The notes under the pieces are model-generated. The model was not told the origin of the DNA, searched no databases, and saw nothing but the letters and a program-made list of their open reading frames with translations. Below, piece after piece: positions 28,782-38,007 of a stretch of DNA of 64,000 nt. Origin of the DNA: Mycobacterium simiae (GTDB taxonomy: Bacteria > Actinomycetota > Actinomycetes > Mycobacteriales > Mycobacteriaceae); NCBI RefSeq assembly GCF_008370645.1, contig NZ_VTZN01000001.1, forward strand, positions 62,001-126,000. Reading direction: 5' to 3'. Numbering within the stretch: the stretch's first letter is position 1; the number at the start of each line of letters is the position of its first letter. Both the position numbers and the translations under genes were made by a program.

Positions 28782-30458
28782 CTACTGACCGCCGCCGGCC
28801 AGCAGCTTGTGGCAGTCGACCGAACGCATCTCCATCATGAGTGCCAGGTTCTGCTGGGGGTCAACGGGCGCGTCGATAAGGTGCACCCCGCCGGTCGCCG
28901 CGGCCTCATCGAGTATCGCGCGAAACTTGGCCGGGTCGTCCAGTCGGTGGCCGGTCGCTCCATAGCTTTGGGCGTACGTGACGAGATCCGGATTGGCGAA
29001 GTCCACGCCGTACCTTTGGTAGCCGTCAACCATTTGCTTGAGCGCGATCATGGCCAGGCTGCTGTCGTTGAACACCACGATGATCAAATCGAGCCCGAGG
29101 CGGACCGCCGTTTCCAGCTCTTGGTTGTTCATGGCGAAGCCGCCGTCGCCGGTAAGCACGACGACCTTGCGCTCGGGGTACACCAGCTTGGCGGCGATGG
29201 CGGCCGGCAGGCTGATCCCCATCGATCCCAGCGCGTGATCGATCAGCATGGTGTTGGGTTGGCGGGCGTTGAAGTTGCGGGAGGCCCACAACATGTGAAT
29301 GCCGTTATCGAGCGAGAGGATGTCCTCGCCCCCCATAAACTCACGCAGGGTGGCGATCAGATATCCCTGCCGGGCCGGCGACGAGGTGTCGGTAGCTGAG
29401 CGCTTAATGCTGTCCTGCATCGCTTTTCCGAGGCTGCGAAAGCCCTCGTGGTCCCAGGCCGGATTTCGGTCGAGTTGCGCGGTCAGCCGGCGCAGCGCGT
29501 CGGCCATGTCGCCGACCACCTGTGCTTGCGGAAAGTAGGAGTTATCGCCTTGGGCGGCAAAGGGATTCAGGTGAATGACAGTTCGCCCGTCATCGGGCTG
29601 CATGAACAGGGACGGCTTCTCCATAACGTCATGGCCGACGTTGAGCATTACGTCGGCTGCCTGGATGGCGCAGTTCGGATAATCGCCGGGCATGATCGTA
29701 CAACCGAGATAGTTCGGATCGTTCTCATTGGCCACGCCTTTGCCCATCATGGTTACCACGAAGGGAATCTGGGTCTTGTCGATCAGCAATCGCACCGCCG
29801 CCGCAACATCGGGCCGGTTGGCGCGCGTGCCACCGCCCACCATGATCAGCGGCCGGCTCGCGTTCTGAATCAGCTTGGCCGCGGTCTCGATGCTGTCCTG
29901 GGTGGCCACCGGAATATCGCCGTGCCGGCACGGAACCAGCGGGCCCAGCTCGGTCTCGCGGGCCACGTCGTCGGGCAGTTCCAGATGCGCGGGTCCCTGA
30001 CGCCCGCCCAACGCCGACATCATCGCCTGCCGCAGCAGCGACCCGGCCATGTGCCCGGAGGGGATCTTGGCCGCAAACTTGGTGATGGGGCGCATGACGT
30101 CGACCACGTCGACTAGTTGGTATTGCCCCATACGGTTGTCGCGCACCGCTTTTTGACCGGTAATGACCAGCATCGGCATCGCCGCCAGATAGGCGTGGGC
30201 GACCGGGGTGGTCAGGTTCATCGCCCCGGCGCCCAGAGTCGACATGGCAACCGCGAGTTTGCCGGTCAGGCGGCCGTAGGCCGCGGCCGCGAAACCCGCG
30301 GCCTGTTCGTGGCGGAACAGGACGAACGTGATCCGCCCGTCCTTGCGAAGCGCCTCCATGAAATGCAGGTTCTCATCGCCCGGGATGCCGAACACATACT
30401 CGACGCCTTCGGCGGCGAGCGCCTCGACGATCTGCTCGCTGGTGTTCGACGGTGCCAT
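28782..30458 (-). CDS. Thiamine-diphosphate enzyme of the acetolactate synthase family
   Basis: 558 aa with the three-domain ThDP layout. The N-terminal Pyr domain has FGIPGDENLHFMEAL, the catalytic Glu in RHEQAAGFAAAAYGRLTGK, and STLGAGAMNLTTPVAHAYLA. The central domain is near 190-320. The C-terminal PP domain has the ThDP motif GDGGFAMNNQELETAVRLGLDLIIVVFND. Closest in feel to acetolactate synthase (AlsS-like) enzymes, but other 2-oxoacid decarboxylases share the fold. Its ATG overlaps the stop of the RraA-like gene (TAATG), so the two act together. The pathway is not known. Confidence 0.8.
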   Translation of the reverse strand: MAPSNTSEQIVEALAAEGVEYVFGIPGDENLHFMEALRKDGRITFVLFRHEQAAGFAAAAYGRLTGKLAVAMSTLGAGAMNLTTPVAHAYLAAMPMLVITGQKAVRDNRMGQYQLVDVVDVMRPITKFAAKIPSGHMAGSLLRQAMMSALGGRQGPAHLELPDDVARETELGPLVPCRHGDIPVATQDSIETAAKLIQNASRPLIMVGGGTRANRPDVAAAVRLLIDKTQIPFVVTMMGKGVANENDPNYLGCTIMPGDYPNCAIQAADVMLNVGHDVMEKPSLFMQPDDGRTVIHLNPFAAQGDNSYFPQAQVVGDMADALRRLTAQLDRNPAWDHEGFRSLGKAMQDSIKRSATDTSSPARQGYLIATLREFMGGEDILSLDNGIHMLWASRNFNARQPNTMLIDHALGSMGISLPAAIAAKLVYPERKVVVLTGDGGFAMNNQELETAVRLGLDLIIVVFNDSSLAMIALKQMVDGYQRYGVDFANPDLVTYAQSYGATGHRLDDPAKFRAILDEAAATGGVHLIDAPVDPQQNLALMMEMRSVDCHKLLAGGGQ

Positions 30459-31117
30459 TACAGTTCACCGCTTCCCTGGCTAAGGACCGTCTGCGGATCT
30501 TCGGATTTCAGGCTTTGCTTCATCTGGTCCATCTTGTTCATCACCTGGCGCGCCTTGGTCAAAATCATCTCGGCCTCGGCGCCGGGAATCACCACGGCCG
30601 TCGAACCTTTGGCGAAGACAACGTCGCCCGGCACCACCGTGACACCGCCGATCGCCACCGGGACGTCGGCCAGGTAGGGCTGGATCTCATTGCCGCCGGC
30701 ACGTACCGTCTCGCCATGGCAGTACGTCGCGAAGTCGTAGGTGTCCAGTTCCTCAAAGTCGCGCAGCATGCCGTCGGCGAGAATGCCCGCCATGCCGAGA
30801 TTCTGGACGCGGCTGAGCTTGGTGCCGCCACCGAGCGAAGTCTTATGGTGCCCATTTGACGCCATCACCAAGACGGCGCCGTTGGCGTCGTGCTGGGCGA
30901 CCGCGCGATAGATCGCCGGGCCGAGACTGTGTTTCTCCGGATCCATCAGGTCCTTGCGCACCGGCAGAAAGGAAATGGTCACCGCTGGGCCGATGAGCAC
31001 CCGGGTGGGATCGGGGCTCCGCAGCTCGATGATGTGGGCACGGTGTTGATGGGTCAGCATCATCGCGTCCACGACGTCGGCGACGCCGAGACCGGCTACG
31101 AGTTCGGTGAGTTGCAT
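30458..31117 (-). CDS. RraA-family aldolase-like protein
   Basis: 219 aa. The family core is present: GPAVTISFLPV, an AVLVMASNGHHKTSLGGGTKLS loop in place of the usual GD-x-xxA motif, GMAGILADGMLRDFEEL (catalytic Arg and Asp) and GDVVFAKGSTAVVIP. Members are class II HMG/oxaloacetate aldolases or RNase E regulators. Pairing with a ThDP carboligase/decarboxylase favours a metabolic role. The change of the GD motif to GG could alter metal use. Translationally coupled to the ThDP gene downstream. Confidence 0.8.
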   Translation of the reverse strand: MQLTELVAGLGVADVVDAMMLTHQHRAHIIELRSPDPTRVLIGPAVTISFLPVRKDLMDPEKHSLGPAIYRAVAQHDANGAVLVMASNGHHKTSLGGGTKLSRVQNLGMAGILADGMLRDFEELDTYDFATYCHGETVRAGGNEIQPYLADVPVAIGGVTVVPGDVVFAKGSTAVVIPGAEAEMILTKARQVMNKMDQMKQSLKSEDPQTVLSQGSGEL

Positions 31118-31471
31118 GACTTTCTGGTTTCCCTTCCGTTAGCGTTCATCGTCGGTGGTACCGGGCAGCAAGCGAAGCAACAGGCTGACCGCCGGGATCA
31201 TCCGCGCCATCGCGTTCGGCGTCAGGCTTTCCAGCGCTGCTTTAGTCTCCGTCGTGGTAACGGGGGCGGGCAGGCCGGTATCTGCTTGCGCCGCGCTGGC
31301 GGCGAACCCGCGTCCTGCCAGATCACATTGACAAAACCCATCCCGAGTGAGTGGCGTATGTCGGCGCATGAATCCGCGATCTCTAAAGCGGCCTCGGGCA
31401 ACGGTAATACTGGGAACCGGATTTCCGGACGACCGCATGACGGTGGCTTTCAGGCTGAATCCACTGCTCGG
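31118..31471 (-). other. Stretch between FMN reductase and RraA genes with a possible broken small ORF
   Basis: A 99-codon minus-strand frame (31139-31438) ends with a protein-like stretch, TKAALESLTPNAMARMIPAV, followed by SLLLRLLPGT. A second frame over its upstream half reads ADIRHSLGMGFVNVIWQDAG. The two could be parts of one frameshifted gene. Neither was recognised, so no function is offered. Confidence 0.3.
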
Positions 31472-32236
31472 TCAGTTGGGCATGTTATCGCGCATGTACT
31501 TGATCGCGAGCTCCATGGCTGCTTCCTTAACTTTGCCGCGGGCCATCATTACTGCGTTGTGCTCGGCGATGTTGATGGTGTATGGGTTCTCCCGCAACAG
31601 CTTTGCCGCAAAGAGCAGGTTGAGTGCGGCCAGCTCGGCGTTGCGGCGCACGTACGGCGACAGCTCGCCGCCCGACTCAATGTAGCTAGGTCCGGGTCCC
31701 GCGTCGCCCACCCAGTAGACGTCGGTGTTGGGTGGCACGGTCGCGCCGAAGTGCAGAAGGTTGCCGAACGTGTTGGCCACGCAGTCGTGACTGCCGTCCT
31801 CGTTGCCGGTGACCACGATGCCTGCCACTGATCCGTAAAGCGGGAACTGCCCAGTACGTTCGCACATCACCGTCTTGGTACTGCCGTCGAGCCGCTCGAT
31901 GACTCGCTGCATCACAGATGAGCGCACACCCATCCAGATCGGCATTGCGGGCACGAAAATGTTGCAGCGCTTGACCTTCTCCAGAATCATTGGCCACTCG
32001 TCGCCCTCGCCCTCGTCGTTCATCACCCCGGGCTTAATGTTGTAGTCGACAACCCGGACAATTTCGGTTTCGATGTCCGGCTCGTGAGCCTTGAGGCGCT
32101 CGATAAGCAGGTTGGAGAGCGCCTCGGTGTTCGATACTGCAGGTCCCTTCTTCAGGGTGCAGTTGAGAAAGAGCGCGTAGAGCGGCCCTTCCTTTTTCAG
32201 GTCGTGGAATATCGAGGTCGCCACGCGTTTCTCCAT
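31472..32236 (-). CDS. NADPH-dependent FMN reductase / flavodoxin-fold protein
   Basis: 254 aa from the ATG at 32236 (MEKRVATSIFHDL); a longer frame to 32287 lacks family resemblance. The flavodoxin fold shows in ALFLNCTLKKGPAVSNTEAL (phosphate-binding loop), FVPAMPIWMGVRSSVMQRVIERLDG (second FMN loop) and YGSVAGIVVTGNEDGSHDC. A flavin reductase or quinone reductase is expected. It heads the minus-strand group that includes the RraA-like and ThDP genes, but about 350 bp separates it from them, so co-transcription is only possible. Confidence 0.8.
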   Translation of the reverse strand: MEKRVATSIFHDLKKEGPLYALFLNCTLKKGPAVSNTEALSNLLIERLKAHEPDIETEIVRVVDYNIKPGVMNDEGEGDEWPMILEKVKRCNIFVPAMPIWMGVRSSVMQRVIERLDGSTKTVMCERTGQFPLYGSVAGIVVTGNEDGSHDCVANTFGNLLHFGATVPPNTDVYWVGDAGPGPSYIESGGELSPYVRRNAELAALNLLFAAKLLRENPYTINIAEHNAVMMARGKVKEAAMELAIKYMRDNMPN

Positions 32237-32338
32237 TTGTTGACCGGTTGGTGGATTGTCGACGAGCACCGCAAGCGAAGAGTACACGAATGGTGGCGCA
32301 ATGGAAGGGATTACGTCGAAGCCGCAACGGGTGGCAGT

Positions 32339-33250
32339 TCACACCTGGTCGCGGCGGGCAGTAGCGTAGCCGAGCGCCTCCCCAATTGTGTTGTGGTGGA
32401 ACTGGAAACCAGCTTGTTCGAGGGAAGCCGGGATGGCGCGCTGGCCGGAGAGCAGCGCTTCGTCGGCGAACTCACCGAGCGCTGCGCGTACTGCAAAACC
32501 GGGCAACATCAACGGGGTCGGCCGGTTCAGCGCGCGGCCCAATGCGGTGGTGAACTCCGCATTGGTCACCGGCGCCGGGCCAGTCATGTTCACCGGGCCG
32601 GACAACGTGGGGTGCGCGATGGCGAAGAGCAGCGCCCGCACCTCGTCCTCAAGGCTGACCCAGGACATGTACTGCCGGCCGCTACCCAGCCGAGCGCCAA
32701 GACCTACCGAGAATGCCGGGCGCATCGGGCGCAGCGCACCTCCCGCCGGGGCCAGCACCAACCCGGTGCGGGCCAGCACCACACGTGCGCCGCTGTATTG
32801 GGCCGGCAATGTGGCGGCTTCCCAATCCACGCACAGCTGGGCCAGAAAACCCGCCCCCGCCGAGTCCTCTTCGTCGACGACGCGGTCCCTGGTGTTTCCG
32901 TAATAGCCCACCGCGCTGGCGTTAACCAGCGTGCCGACTCCGGCCTCGGCGACGGCGGCCGACAGCACCTCGGTGGGCGCGATCCGGCTGTCGCGCAGGC
33001 TCTGCTTGAAGGCCCCCGACCACCGACGCCGCCCGATGTTGATTCCGCACAGGTTTACCACGACGTCGACGTCGGTTAGTGCGTTGGAATCGAACTCGCC
33101 GCTCTCCGGATTCCAATGCACTTCCTCAGAATTCGCCGGGGTCCGACGCACGATACGACGCACCGGATGGTCGGCGGCGCGTAGCGCAGCAGCCAGCGCC
33201 GAGCCGATCAAGCCAGACGAGCCCGCTATCGCGATAACCGTCTTGGCCAC
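32339..33250 (-). CDS. NAD-dependent epimerase, TIGR01777 family (Rv2216-like)
   Basis: 303 aa. N-terminal Rossmann motif [20 protein letters not shown], then [20 protein letters not shown], the YYG segment [14 protein letters not shown] and a C-terminal DUF1731 region ([35 protein letters not shown]). Substrate unknown. The start follows directly after the dlaT stop (4 bp), in the same direction, so it is co-transcribed with dlaT as in M. tuberculosis. Confidence 0.92.
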   Translation of the reverse strand: MAKTVIAIAGSSGLIGSALAAALRAADHPVRRIVRRTPANSEEVHWNPESGEFDSNALTDVDVVVNLCGINIGRRRWSGAFKQSLRDSRIAPTEVLSAAVAEAGVGTLVNASAVGYYGNTRDRVVDEEDSAGAGFLAQLCVDWEAATLPAQYSGARVVLARTGLVLAPAGGALRPMRPAFSVGLGARLGSGRQYMSWVSLEDEVRALLFAIAHPTLSGPVNMTGPAPVTNAEFTTALGRALNRPTPLMLPGFAVRAALGEFADEALLSGQRAIPASLEQAGFQFHHNTIGEALGYATARRDQV

Positions 33251-33254
33251 GTTC

Positions 33255-35048
33255 TCATAATCCTAGGTCGGCCTCGAACGCTCCCTCTTCGAGACGATGC
33301 CTCACGGTGGTGAGGAAACGTCCCGCATCGGCGCCGTCGATGAGGCGATGGTCGTAAGTGAGCGGCAAGTAGCACACCGAGCGGACGCCGATCGATTCGT
33401 TGCCAACCGAGTCGACGATCACCCTGGGCCGCTTGACGATTGCCCCGGTACCCAACATGGCAGCTTGCGGCGGAACCAGTATCGGGGTATCGAACAGGGC
33501 GCCCTGGCTGCCGATGTTGGTGATGGTGAAGGTACCGCCCGACAACTCGTCGGGTTTCAAGTTGCCCGACCGAGCGCGGGCCGCGATATCGGCAATCGCG
33601 CGGGCCAGCCCGGCTAGTGACAGGTCACCGGCATTGTGGATAACGGGAGAGAGCAAGCCCTGTTCAGTATCGACAGCGAACCCCAGATGCTCGGCGTCGT
33701 AGTAGGTAATCTCCTTGGTCTCCTCGTTGTAGCTGGCATTGATGTTGGGATGGATTTTGAGGGCGTCGATGGCTGCTCGGGCGAAGAACGGCAGGAAGGT
33801 CAGGTTCACCCCTTCCCGCTCGGCGAAGGCCGCCTTGGCCCGGGCCCGCAGGGCCACGATCTTAGTCACGTCCACTTCATGCGTCTGGGTGAGCTGCGCG
33901 GTCAGCTGCAGGGACTCGCGGGTCTTTTTGGCCGTGATTTGGCGGATCCGGCTGGCCTTTTGCGTGGTGCCGCGCAGATGTGCCAGCTCGGGTGCGGCAG
34001 CGGCGGCCACGGGGGCCTTCGGGGCGGCTGTCGGTGCCGCGGCCGGGGCCGCCTGGGTAGCCGGCGCCTTTTGCGCTTCGTGCCTCTGGCGCGCTGCTGC
34101 TAGCACGTCCTGCTTGCGGATCCGACCGCCGACGCCCGTACCGGTTACCTCCGCAAGGTCGATGTTGTTCTCGGAGGCTAGTTTTCGCACCAACGGTGTC
34201 ACGTATGGCGTACCGTCGGCTGCGCCTGCCGGCGCAGCCGCCGCCGGGGCCGCTGCAGGTTCTTCTTTCGGCGCGGGCGCAGCCGCGGGCGCCGGCTTGG
34301 CCTCGGGTTGCGGTGGGTGAGCCGGCTTGGCGGCGCCTTCGGGTTGTGGTCGGGACGTGGGCTGGGGGTGCGGCTCCGGCGTGGGCTCGGGGGTCGGCTT
34401 GGATGGCGCCGCGCTAGCTGGGGAGCTGGAGCCGATCCGCGCCAACTCGCCGCCCACCTGAACGACATCGTCTTCCTCGGCAGTGATGCTGACTAAGACG
34501 CCGGCGACTGGTGACGGGATCTCGGTGTCGACCTTGTCGGTAGAGACTTCCACCAACGGCTCGTCGACCTGAACCGAATCGCCGACCTTCTTCAGCCAGC
34601 GAGTTACTGTGCCCTCGGTCACCGATTCACCGAGTTCGGGCATCAGCACCGGCGTCGCATCGCCGCTGGGACCGGGTCGGCCCGCGGGTTGGGACTGGGT
34701 TTCAGGTTGCGGCTCCGGCTCGGCCTCCGGCTCCGGTTCGGCCGGCGCTTGCGGCTCCGGTTGGGCTGGCGCGCTGTCTGGGCCGCCTGCCGCGCCGTCC
34801 GAGGTCTCCGAGGATTCGCCGATGAGCGCCAGTTCGCCGCCGACCTCGACGGTGTCGTCCTCCTGGGCGATGATCTTGGTCAGCACGCCCGCGGCCGGCG
34901 ACGGGATCTCGGTGTCGACCTTGTCGGTCGATACCTCGACGAGGGGTTCGTCGATCTCGACCGTGTCGCCTTCTTGCTTGAGCCATCGAGTGACGGTTCC
35001 CTCGGTGACGCTCTCACCGAGTGCCGGCATCTGGACTGAGAAGGCCAT
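33255..35048 (-). CDS. dlaT: Dihydrolipoamide acyltransferase (E2) of the pyruvate dehydrogenase complex
   Basis: 597 aa. Two lipoyl domains with lipoylated Lys43 and Lys172, each in [10 protein letters not shown], are joined by long Pro/Glu/Ala-rich linkers (about 85-130 and 215-310). A peripheral-subunit-binding domain follows at about 313-350 ([20 protein letters not shown]) and then the catalytic domain, whose C-terminal [16 protein letters not shown] has the active-site His and Asp. The tuberculosis protein also serves in the peroxynitrite reductase. At 597 against 553 aa the extra length lies in the linkers. The ATG has GAGGAG upstream. Confidence 0.96.
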   Translation of the reverse strand: MAFSVQMPALGESVTEGTVTRWLKQEGDTVEIDEPLVEVSTDKVDTEIPSPAAGVLTKIIAQEDDTVEVGGELALIGESSETSDGAAGGPDSAPAQPEPQAPAEPEPEAEPEPQPETQSQPAGRPGPSGDATPVLMPELGESVTEGTVTRWLKKVGDSVQVDEPLVEVSTDKVDTEIPSPVAGVLVSITAEEDDVVQVGGELARIGSSSPASAAPSKPTPEPTPEPHPQPTSRPQPEGAAKPAHPPQPEAKPAPAAAPAPKEEPAAAPAAAAPAGAADGTPYVTPLVRKLASENNIDLAEVTGTGVGGRIRKQDVLAAARQRHEAQKAPATQAAPAAAPTAAPKAPVAAAAAPELAHLRGTTQKASRIRQITAKKTRESLQLTAQLTQTHEVDVTKIVALRARAKAAFAEREGVNLTFLPFFARAAIDALKIHPNINASYNEETKEITYYDAEHLGFAVDTEQGLLSPVIHNAGDLSLAGLARAIADIAARARSGNLKPDELSGGTFTITNIGSQGALFDTPILVPPQAAMLGTGAIVKRPRVIVDSVGNESIGVRSVCYLPLTYDHRLIDGADAGRFLTTVRHRLEEGAFEADLGL

Positions 35049-35258
35049 CTCTGTTGACTCCTCGATCGGTCGTCGGTCGGCGCGGGCCGACCTCTGGCTT
35101 ACCACACAGTCGTGCACCGGGTGCGGAACCCAAGTAGATGTCCAGACCCATCCTGTCACTGCCGCCTGGTCGGCCTACATTCAGGGCACGGCGACTTCGG
35201 GCGCCGGCACTGTCGGCGGCCCTTGCTACGGTGTGGCGATTAACAGGCAGGAGCTCTG

Positions 35259-37043
35259 ATGCCGGCAACAAAACAGGCACCCCAGCGGTTCGTCGACAGC
35301 GCGGGCGGTGTTCGCATCGCGGTGTACGAAGAAGGCCAGCCCGGCGGTTCGCCAGTCGTCCTGGTGCACGGCTTTCCGGACTCGCACGTGCTGTGGGACG
35401 GCGTGGTTCCGCTGCTGGCGCAGCGGTTCCGAATCATCCGCTACGACAACCGCGGTGTCGGCCTGTCCGCGGCGCCCAAGCCCGTCTCGGCCTACACCAT
35501 GGCGTGCTTCGCCGACGACTTGGCCGCCGTCATCGACCAGCTGAGCCCTGGTCAGCCGGTCCATGTGCTGGGCCATGATTGGGGCTCGGTGGGCATCTGG
35601 GAGTACCTGACCCGGCCCGGTGCCGCCGACCGGGTCGCCTCATTCACGTCGGTGTCGGGTCCGAGCCAGGATCACTTGGCCAGCTACATCGTGGGTGGGC
35701 TGCGCCGGCCCTGGCGGCCGCGAACCTTCATCCGCGCGCTCACCCAAGCGCTGCGGTTGAGCTACATGGCGATGTTCTCGGTGCCGGTGGTGGCGCCACT
35801 GTTGCTGCGGGCCGCGTTGTCGAGTGCGGCAATTCGGCGCAACCTGGTCGACAACATTCCGGCGCACCAGATCCACCACTCGGACAACCTGGCCAGCGAC
35901 GCCGCCAACTCGGTGAAAACCTATCCGGCCAACTACTTTCGGGCTTTCGCTAGGATGCGACGCGGTCGCAGCATCCCGGTCATCGAGGTGCCGGTGCAGC
36001 TCATCGTCAACACCCAAGACCGCTACGTGCGCCCCTACGGGTATGACGAGACGGGACGCTGGGTGGCGCGCCTGTGGCGGCGCGACATCAAAGCCGGTCA
36101 CTTTTCTCCGATGTCGCACCCACAGGTGATGGCGGCCGCGGTGCACGACATCGCCGACCTGGTCGAAGGCAAGCCGCCCAGTCGCGCACTGTTGCGGGCC
36201 CAAGTTGGTCGTCCGCGCGAGAACTTCGGTGACACATTGGTGTCGGTCACCGGCGCCGGTAGCGGAATCGGCCGGGAGACCGCACTTGCCTTCGCCCGGG
36301 AGGGCGCTGAGGTCGTGATCAGTGATATTGACGAGGCCACGGTCAAAGACACGGCCGCCGAGGTCGTGGCCCGCGGCGGCGTCGCCTATTCTTACCTGCT
36401 CGACGTGTCTGACGCCGAGGCGGTTGAGGCGTTTGCCGAGCAGGTTTGCGCAGAGCACGGCGTTCCCGACATTGTCGTCAACAACGCCGGTATCGGTCAG
36501 GCCGGGCGGTTCCTGGACACCCCGGCCGAACAATTCGATCGGGTGCTAGCTGTCAATCTTGGCGGTGTCGTCAACGGTTGCCGGGCTTTTGGCCGGCGTT
36601 TGGTGGAGCGCGGCACCGGCGGCCACATCGTCAATGTGTCGTCCATGGCCGCCTATGCGCCGCTGCAGTCGCTGAGCGCGTATTGCACCTCGAAGGCGGC
36701 CACGTACATGTTCTCCGACTGCTTGCGTGCCGAACTCGACGCCGCCGGCGTTGGTTTGACCACAATCTGTCCCGGCGTCATCGACACCAACATCATTGCG
36801 GCCACCCGCTTCGACGCGCCGGTAGGACACGGCGAGGACCAGGTCGACGGCCGGCGAAGCCAGCTCGACAAGTTGTTCGCGCTACGCCGCTACGGACCGG
36901 ACAAGGTAGCTAACACCATCGTGTCCGCGGTCAAGAAGGGCAAACCGATCCGCCCGGTGGCTCCGGAGGCCTACGCGCTCTACGGCATCTCCCGGGTGCT
37001 GCCCCAGGCCTTGCGCAGTACGGCGCGGATGCGGGTCATCTGA
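35259..37043 (+). CDS. ephD: EphD: epoxide hydrolase-like domain fused to short-chain dehydrogenase
   Basis: 594 aa, two enzymes in one chain. Residues 1-310 are an alpha/beta hydrolase: HGFPDSHVLWD, nucleophile Asp107 in LGHDWGS, and His281 in AGHFSPMSHP. Residues 325-594 are a short-chain dehydrogenase: TGAGSGIG (331-338), NNAGIG, Ser near 461 in NVSSMAAY, Tyr475 and Lys479 in YCTSKAA. In the tuberculosis literature EphD acts on epoxide-derived mycolic acid intermediates. Divergent from dlaT. Its stop overlaps the convergent gene at 37036 by 8 bp. Confidence 0.95.
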   Translation: MPATKQAPQRFVDSAGGVRIAVYEEGQPGGSPVVLVHGFPDSHVLWDGVVPLLAQRFRIIRYDNRGVGLSAAPKPVSAYTMACFADDLAAVIDQLSPGQPVHVLGHDWGSVGIWEYLTRPGAADRVASFTSVSGPSQDHLASYIVGGLRRPWRPRTFIRALTQALRLSYMAMFSVPVVAPLLLRAALSSAAIRRNLVDNIPAHQIHHSDNLASDAANSVKTYPANYFRAFARMRRGRSIPVIEVPVQLIVNTQDRYVRPYGYDETGRWVARLWRRDIKAGHFSPMSHPQVMAAAVHDIADLVEGKPPSRALLRAQVGRPRENFGDTLVSVTGAGSGIGRETALAFAREGAEVVISDIDEATVKDTAAEVVARGGVAYSYLLDVSDAEAVEAFAEQVCAEHGVPDIVVNNAGIGQAGRFLDTPAEQFDRVLAVNLGGVVNGCRAFGRRLVERGTGGHIVNVSSMAAYAPLQSLSAYCTSKAATYMFSDCLRAELDAAGVGLTTICPGVIDTNIIAATRFDAPVGHGEDQVDGRRSQLDKLFALRRYGPDKVANTIVSAVKKGKPIRPVAPEAYALYGISRVLPQALRSTARMRVI

Positions 37044-37392
37044 TTCCCGGTCCGCCGGTGGCGGCGCTTTCGGTTCGCCGCATCAGCAGCGCACCGACTA
37101 GCCCGACGACCCCGAGGACCACCAGCGGTATGGTCCAGCTGCGCCGACTCGATACCGCCGACTCGCATTGAGCCACGAAGTCGGTATGCGGGATGACCTG
37201 GTTGAGGATGGGTATGTTGGCGCCATTCTTGTCGTTGGCGTTTCGCGCTGAGGACAGGTCAGCGCCAATCCCGTTCCCGCAGGAAACCGAGGCGCCGTCG
37301 CTGTTCGAGACCGTCACGGGCACCAACAGCCCTATCACTCCGGCCACCAGAAGCGCGGCGCTCACCGCGATGATCAACCGTCGCACAGTCAC
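37036..37392 (-). CDS. Small membrane protein with two transmembrane segments
   Basis: 118 aa from a GTG at 37392 with AAAGG upstream; the longer open frame is not needed. Hydrophobic segments at about 5-25 (LIIAVSAALLVAGVIGLLVP) and 88-105 (IPLVVLGVVGLVGALLM) flank an extracytoplasmic loop with two Cys (VSCGNGIG and VAQCESAV) that could form a disulfide. The layout, rather than any named domain, is what can be seen; similar unnamed proteins are common in mycobacteria. Divergent from the SRPBCC gene. Confidence 0.65.
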   Translation of the reverse strand: MTVRRLIIAVSAALLVAGVIGLLVPVTVSNSDGASVSCGNGIGADLSSARNANDKNGANIPILNQVIPHTDFVAQCESAVSSRRSWTIPLVVLGVVGLVGALLMRRTESAATGGPGIR

Positions 37393-37541
37393 AATCCGGC
37401 CTTTCAGGAGAGCAGACTTGGTGCCCTGGTTTAGCCGCTGGGTCCGTCGGCTAAACCGGGCGAGCTGTCCGGCTAGTCCTGGGAGTAATCGCGGCGGCTG
37501 TGGGTATTCCTGGGATCGCTCTCGGCACGAAAGGAATCTCA

Positions 37542-38006
37542 ATGACAGCAACCGAAAAACTGACCGCGAGCCGGGAGGTGACGACGTCGAGCCAAACCGT
37601 GTGGGACGTGCTGGCCAATGGGTGGACCTACGCTCAGTGGGTGGTCGGCAACAGCCGGACTCGGGCGGTCGACTCGCACTGGCCCGAACCGGGTTCGGTG
37701 ATCCGCCACTCGATCGGGGTCTGGCCGCTAGTGATCAACGACCAAACCATGGTGGCAGGCTGGGTTCCTGGTCGGGAACTGGTGCTGCGCGCCGGGCTTG
37801 GACGGCTGGGCGCGGCACGCATAACGATGCGGGTCACCGATAGTCCGCAAGGGTGCCGAGTCGACATGATTGAGATGCCGGTCGAGGGGCCGGTTGGCTT
37901 GATCCCCAATCGCCTGGCGCTGGCGGCCATCTACCCCCGCAACCGGGAATGCCTACTGCGGCTGGCGGCTCTGGCGGAACGCCTACAGCCGAGTAACGTC
38001 AAATAG
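37542..38006 (+). CDS. SRPBCC/START-like domain protein
   Basis: 154 aa from the ATG at 37542 with AAAGGA upstream. The fold is recognised from SREVTTSSQTVWDVLANGWT at the N-terminus, the mid-strand GSVIRHSIGVWPLVIND, and TDSPQGCRVDMIEMPVEGP. Such helix-grip proteins bind hydrophobic ligands or catalyse cyclisation. The stop is one base from the start of the flavin oxidoreductase, so they form an operon and may share a lipophilic substrate. Not present between ephD and pepB in M. tuberculosis. Confidence 0.8.
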   Translation: MTATEKLTASREVTTSSQTVWDVLANGWTYAQWVVGNSRTRAVDSHWPEPGSVIRHSIGVWPLVINDQTMVAGWVPGRELVLRAGLGRLGAARITMRVTDSPQGCRVDMIEMPVEGPVGLIPNRLALAAIYPRNRECLLRLAALAERLQPSNVK

Positions 38007-38007
38007 C

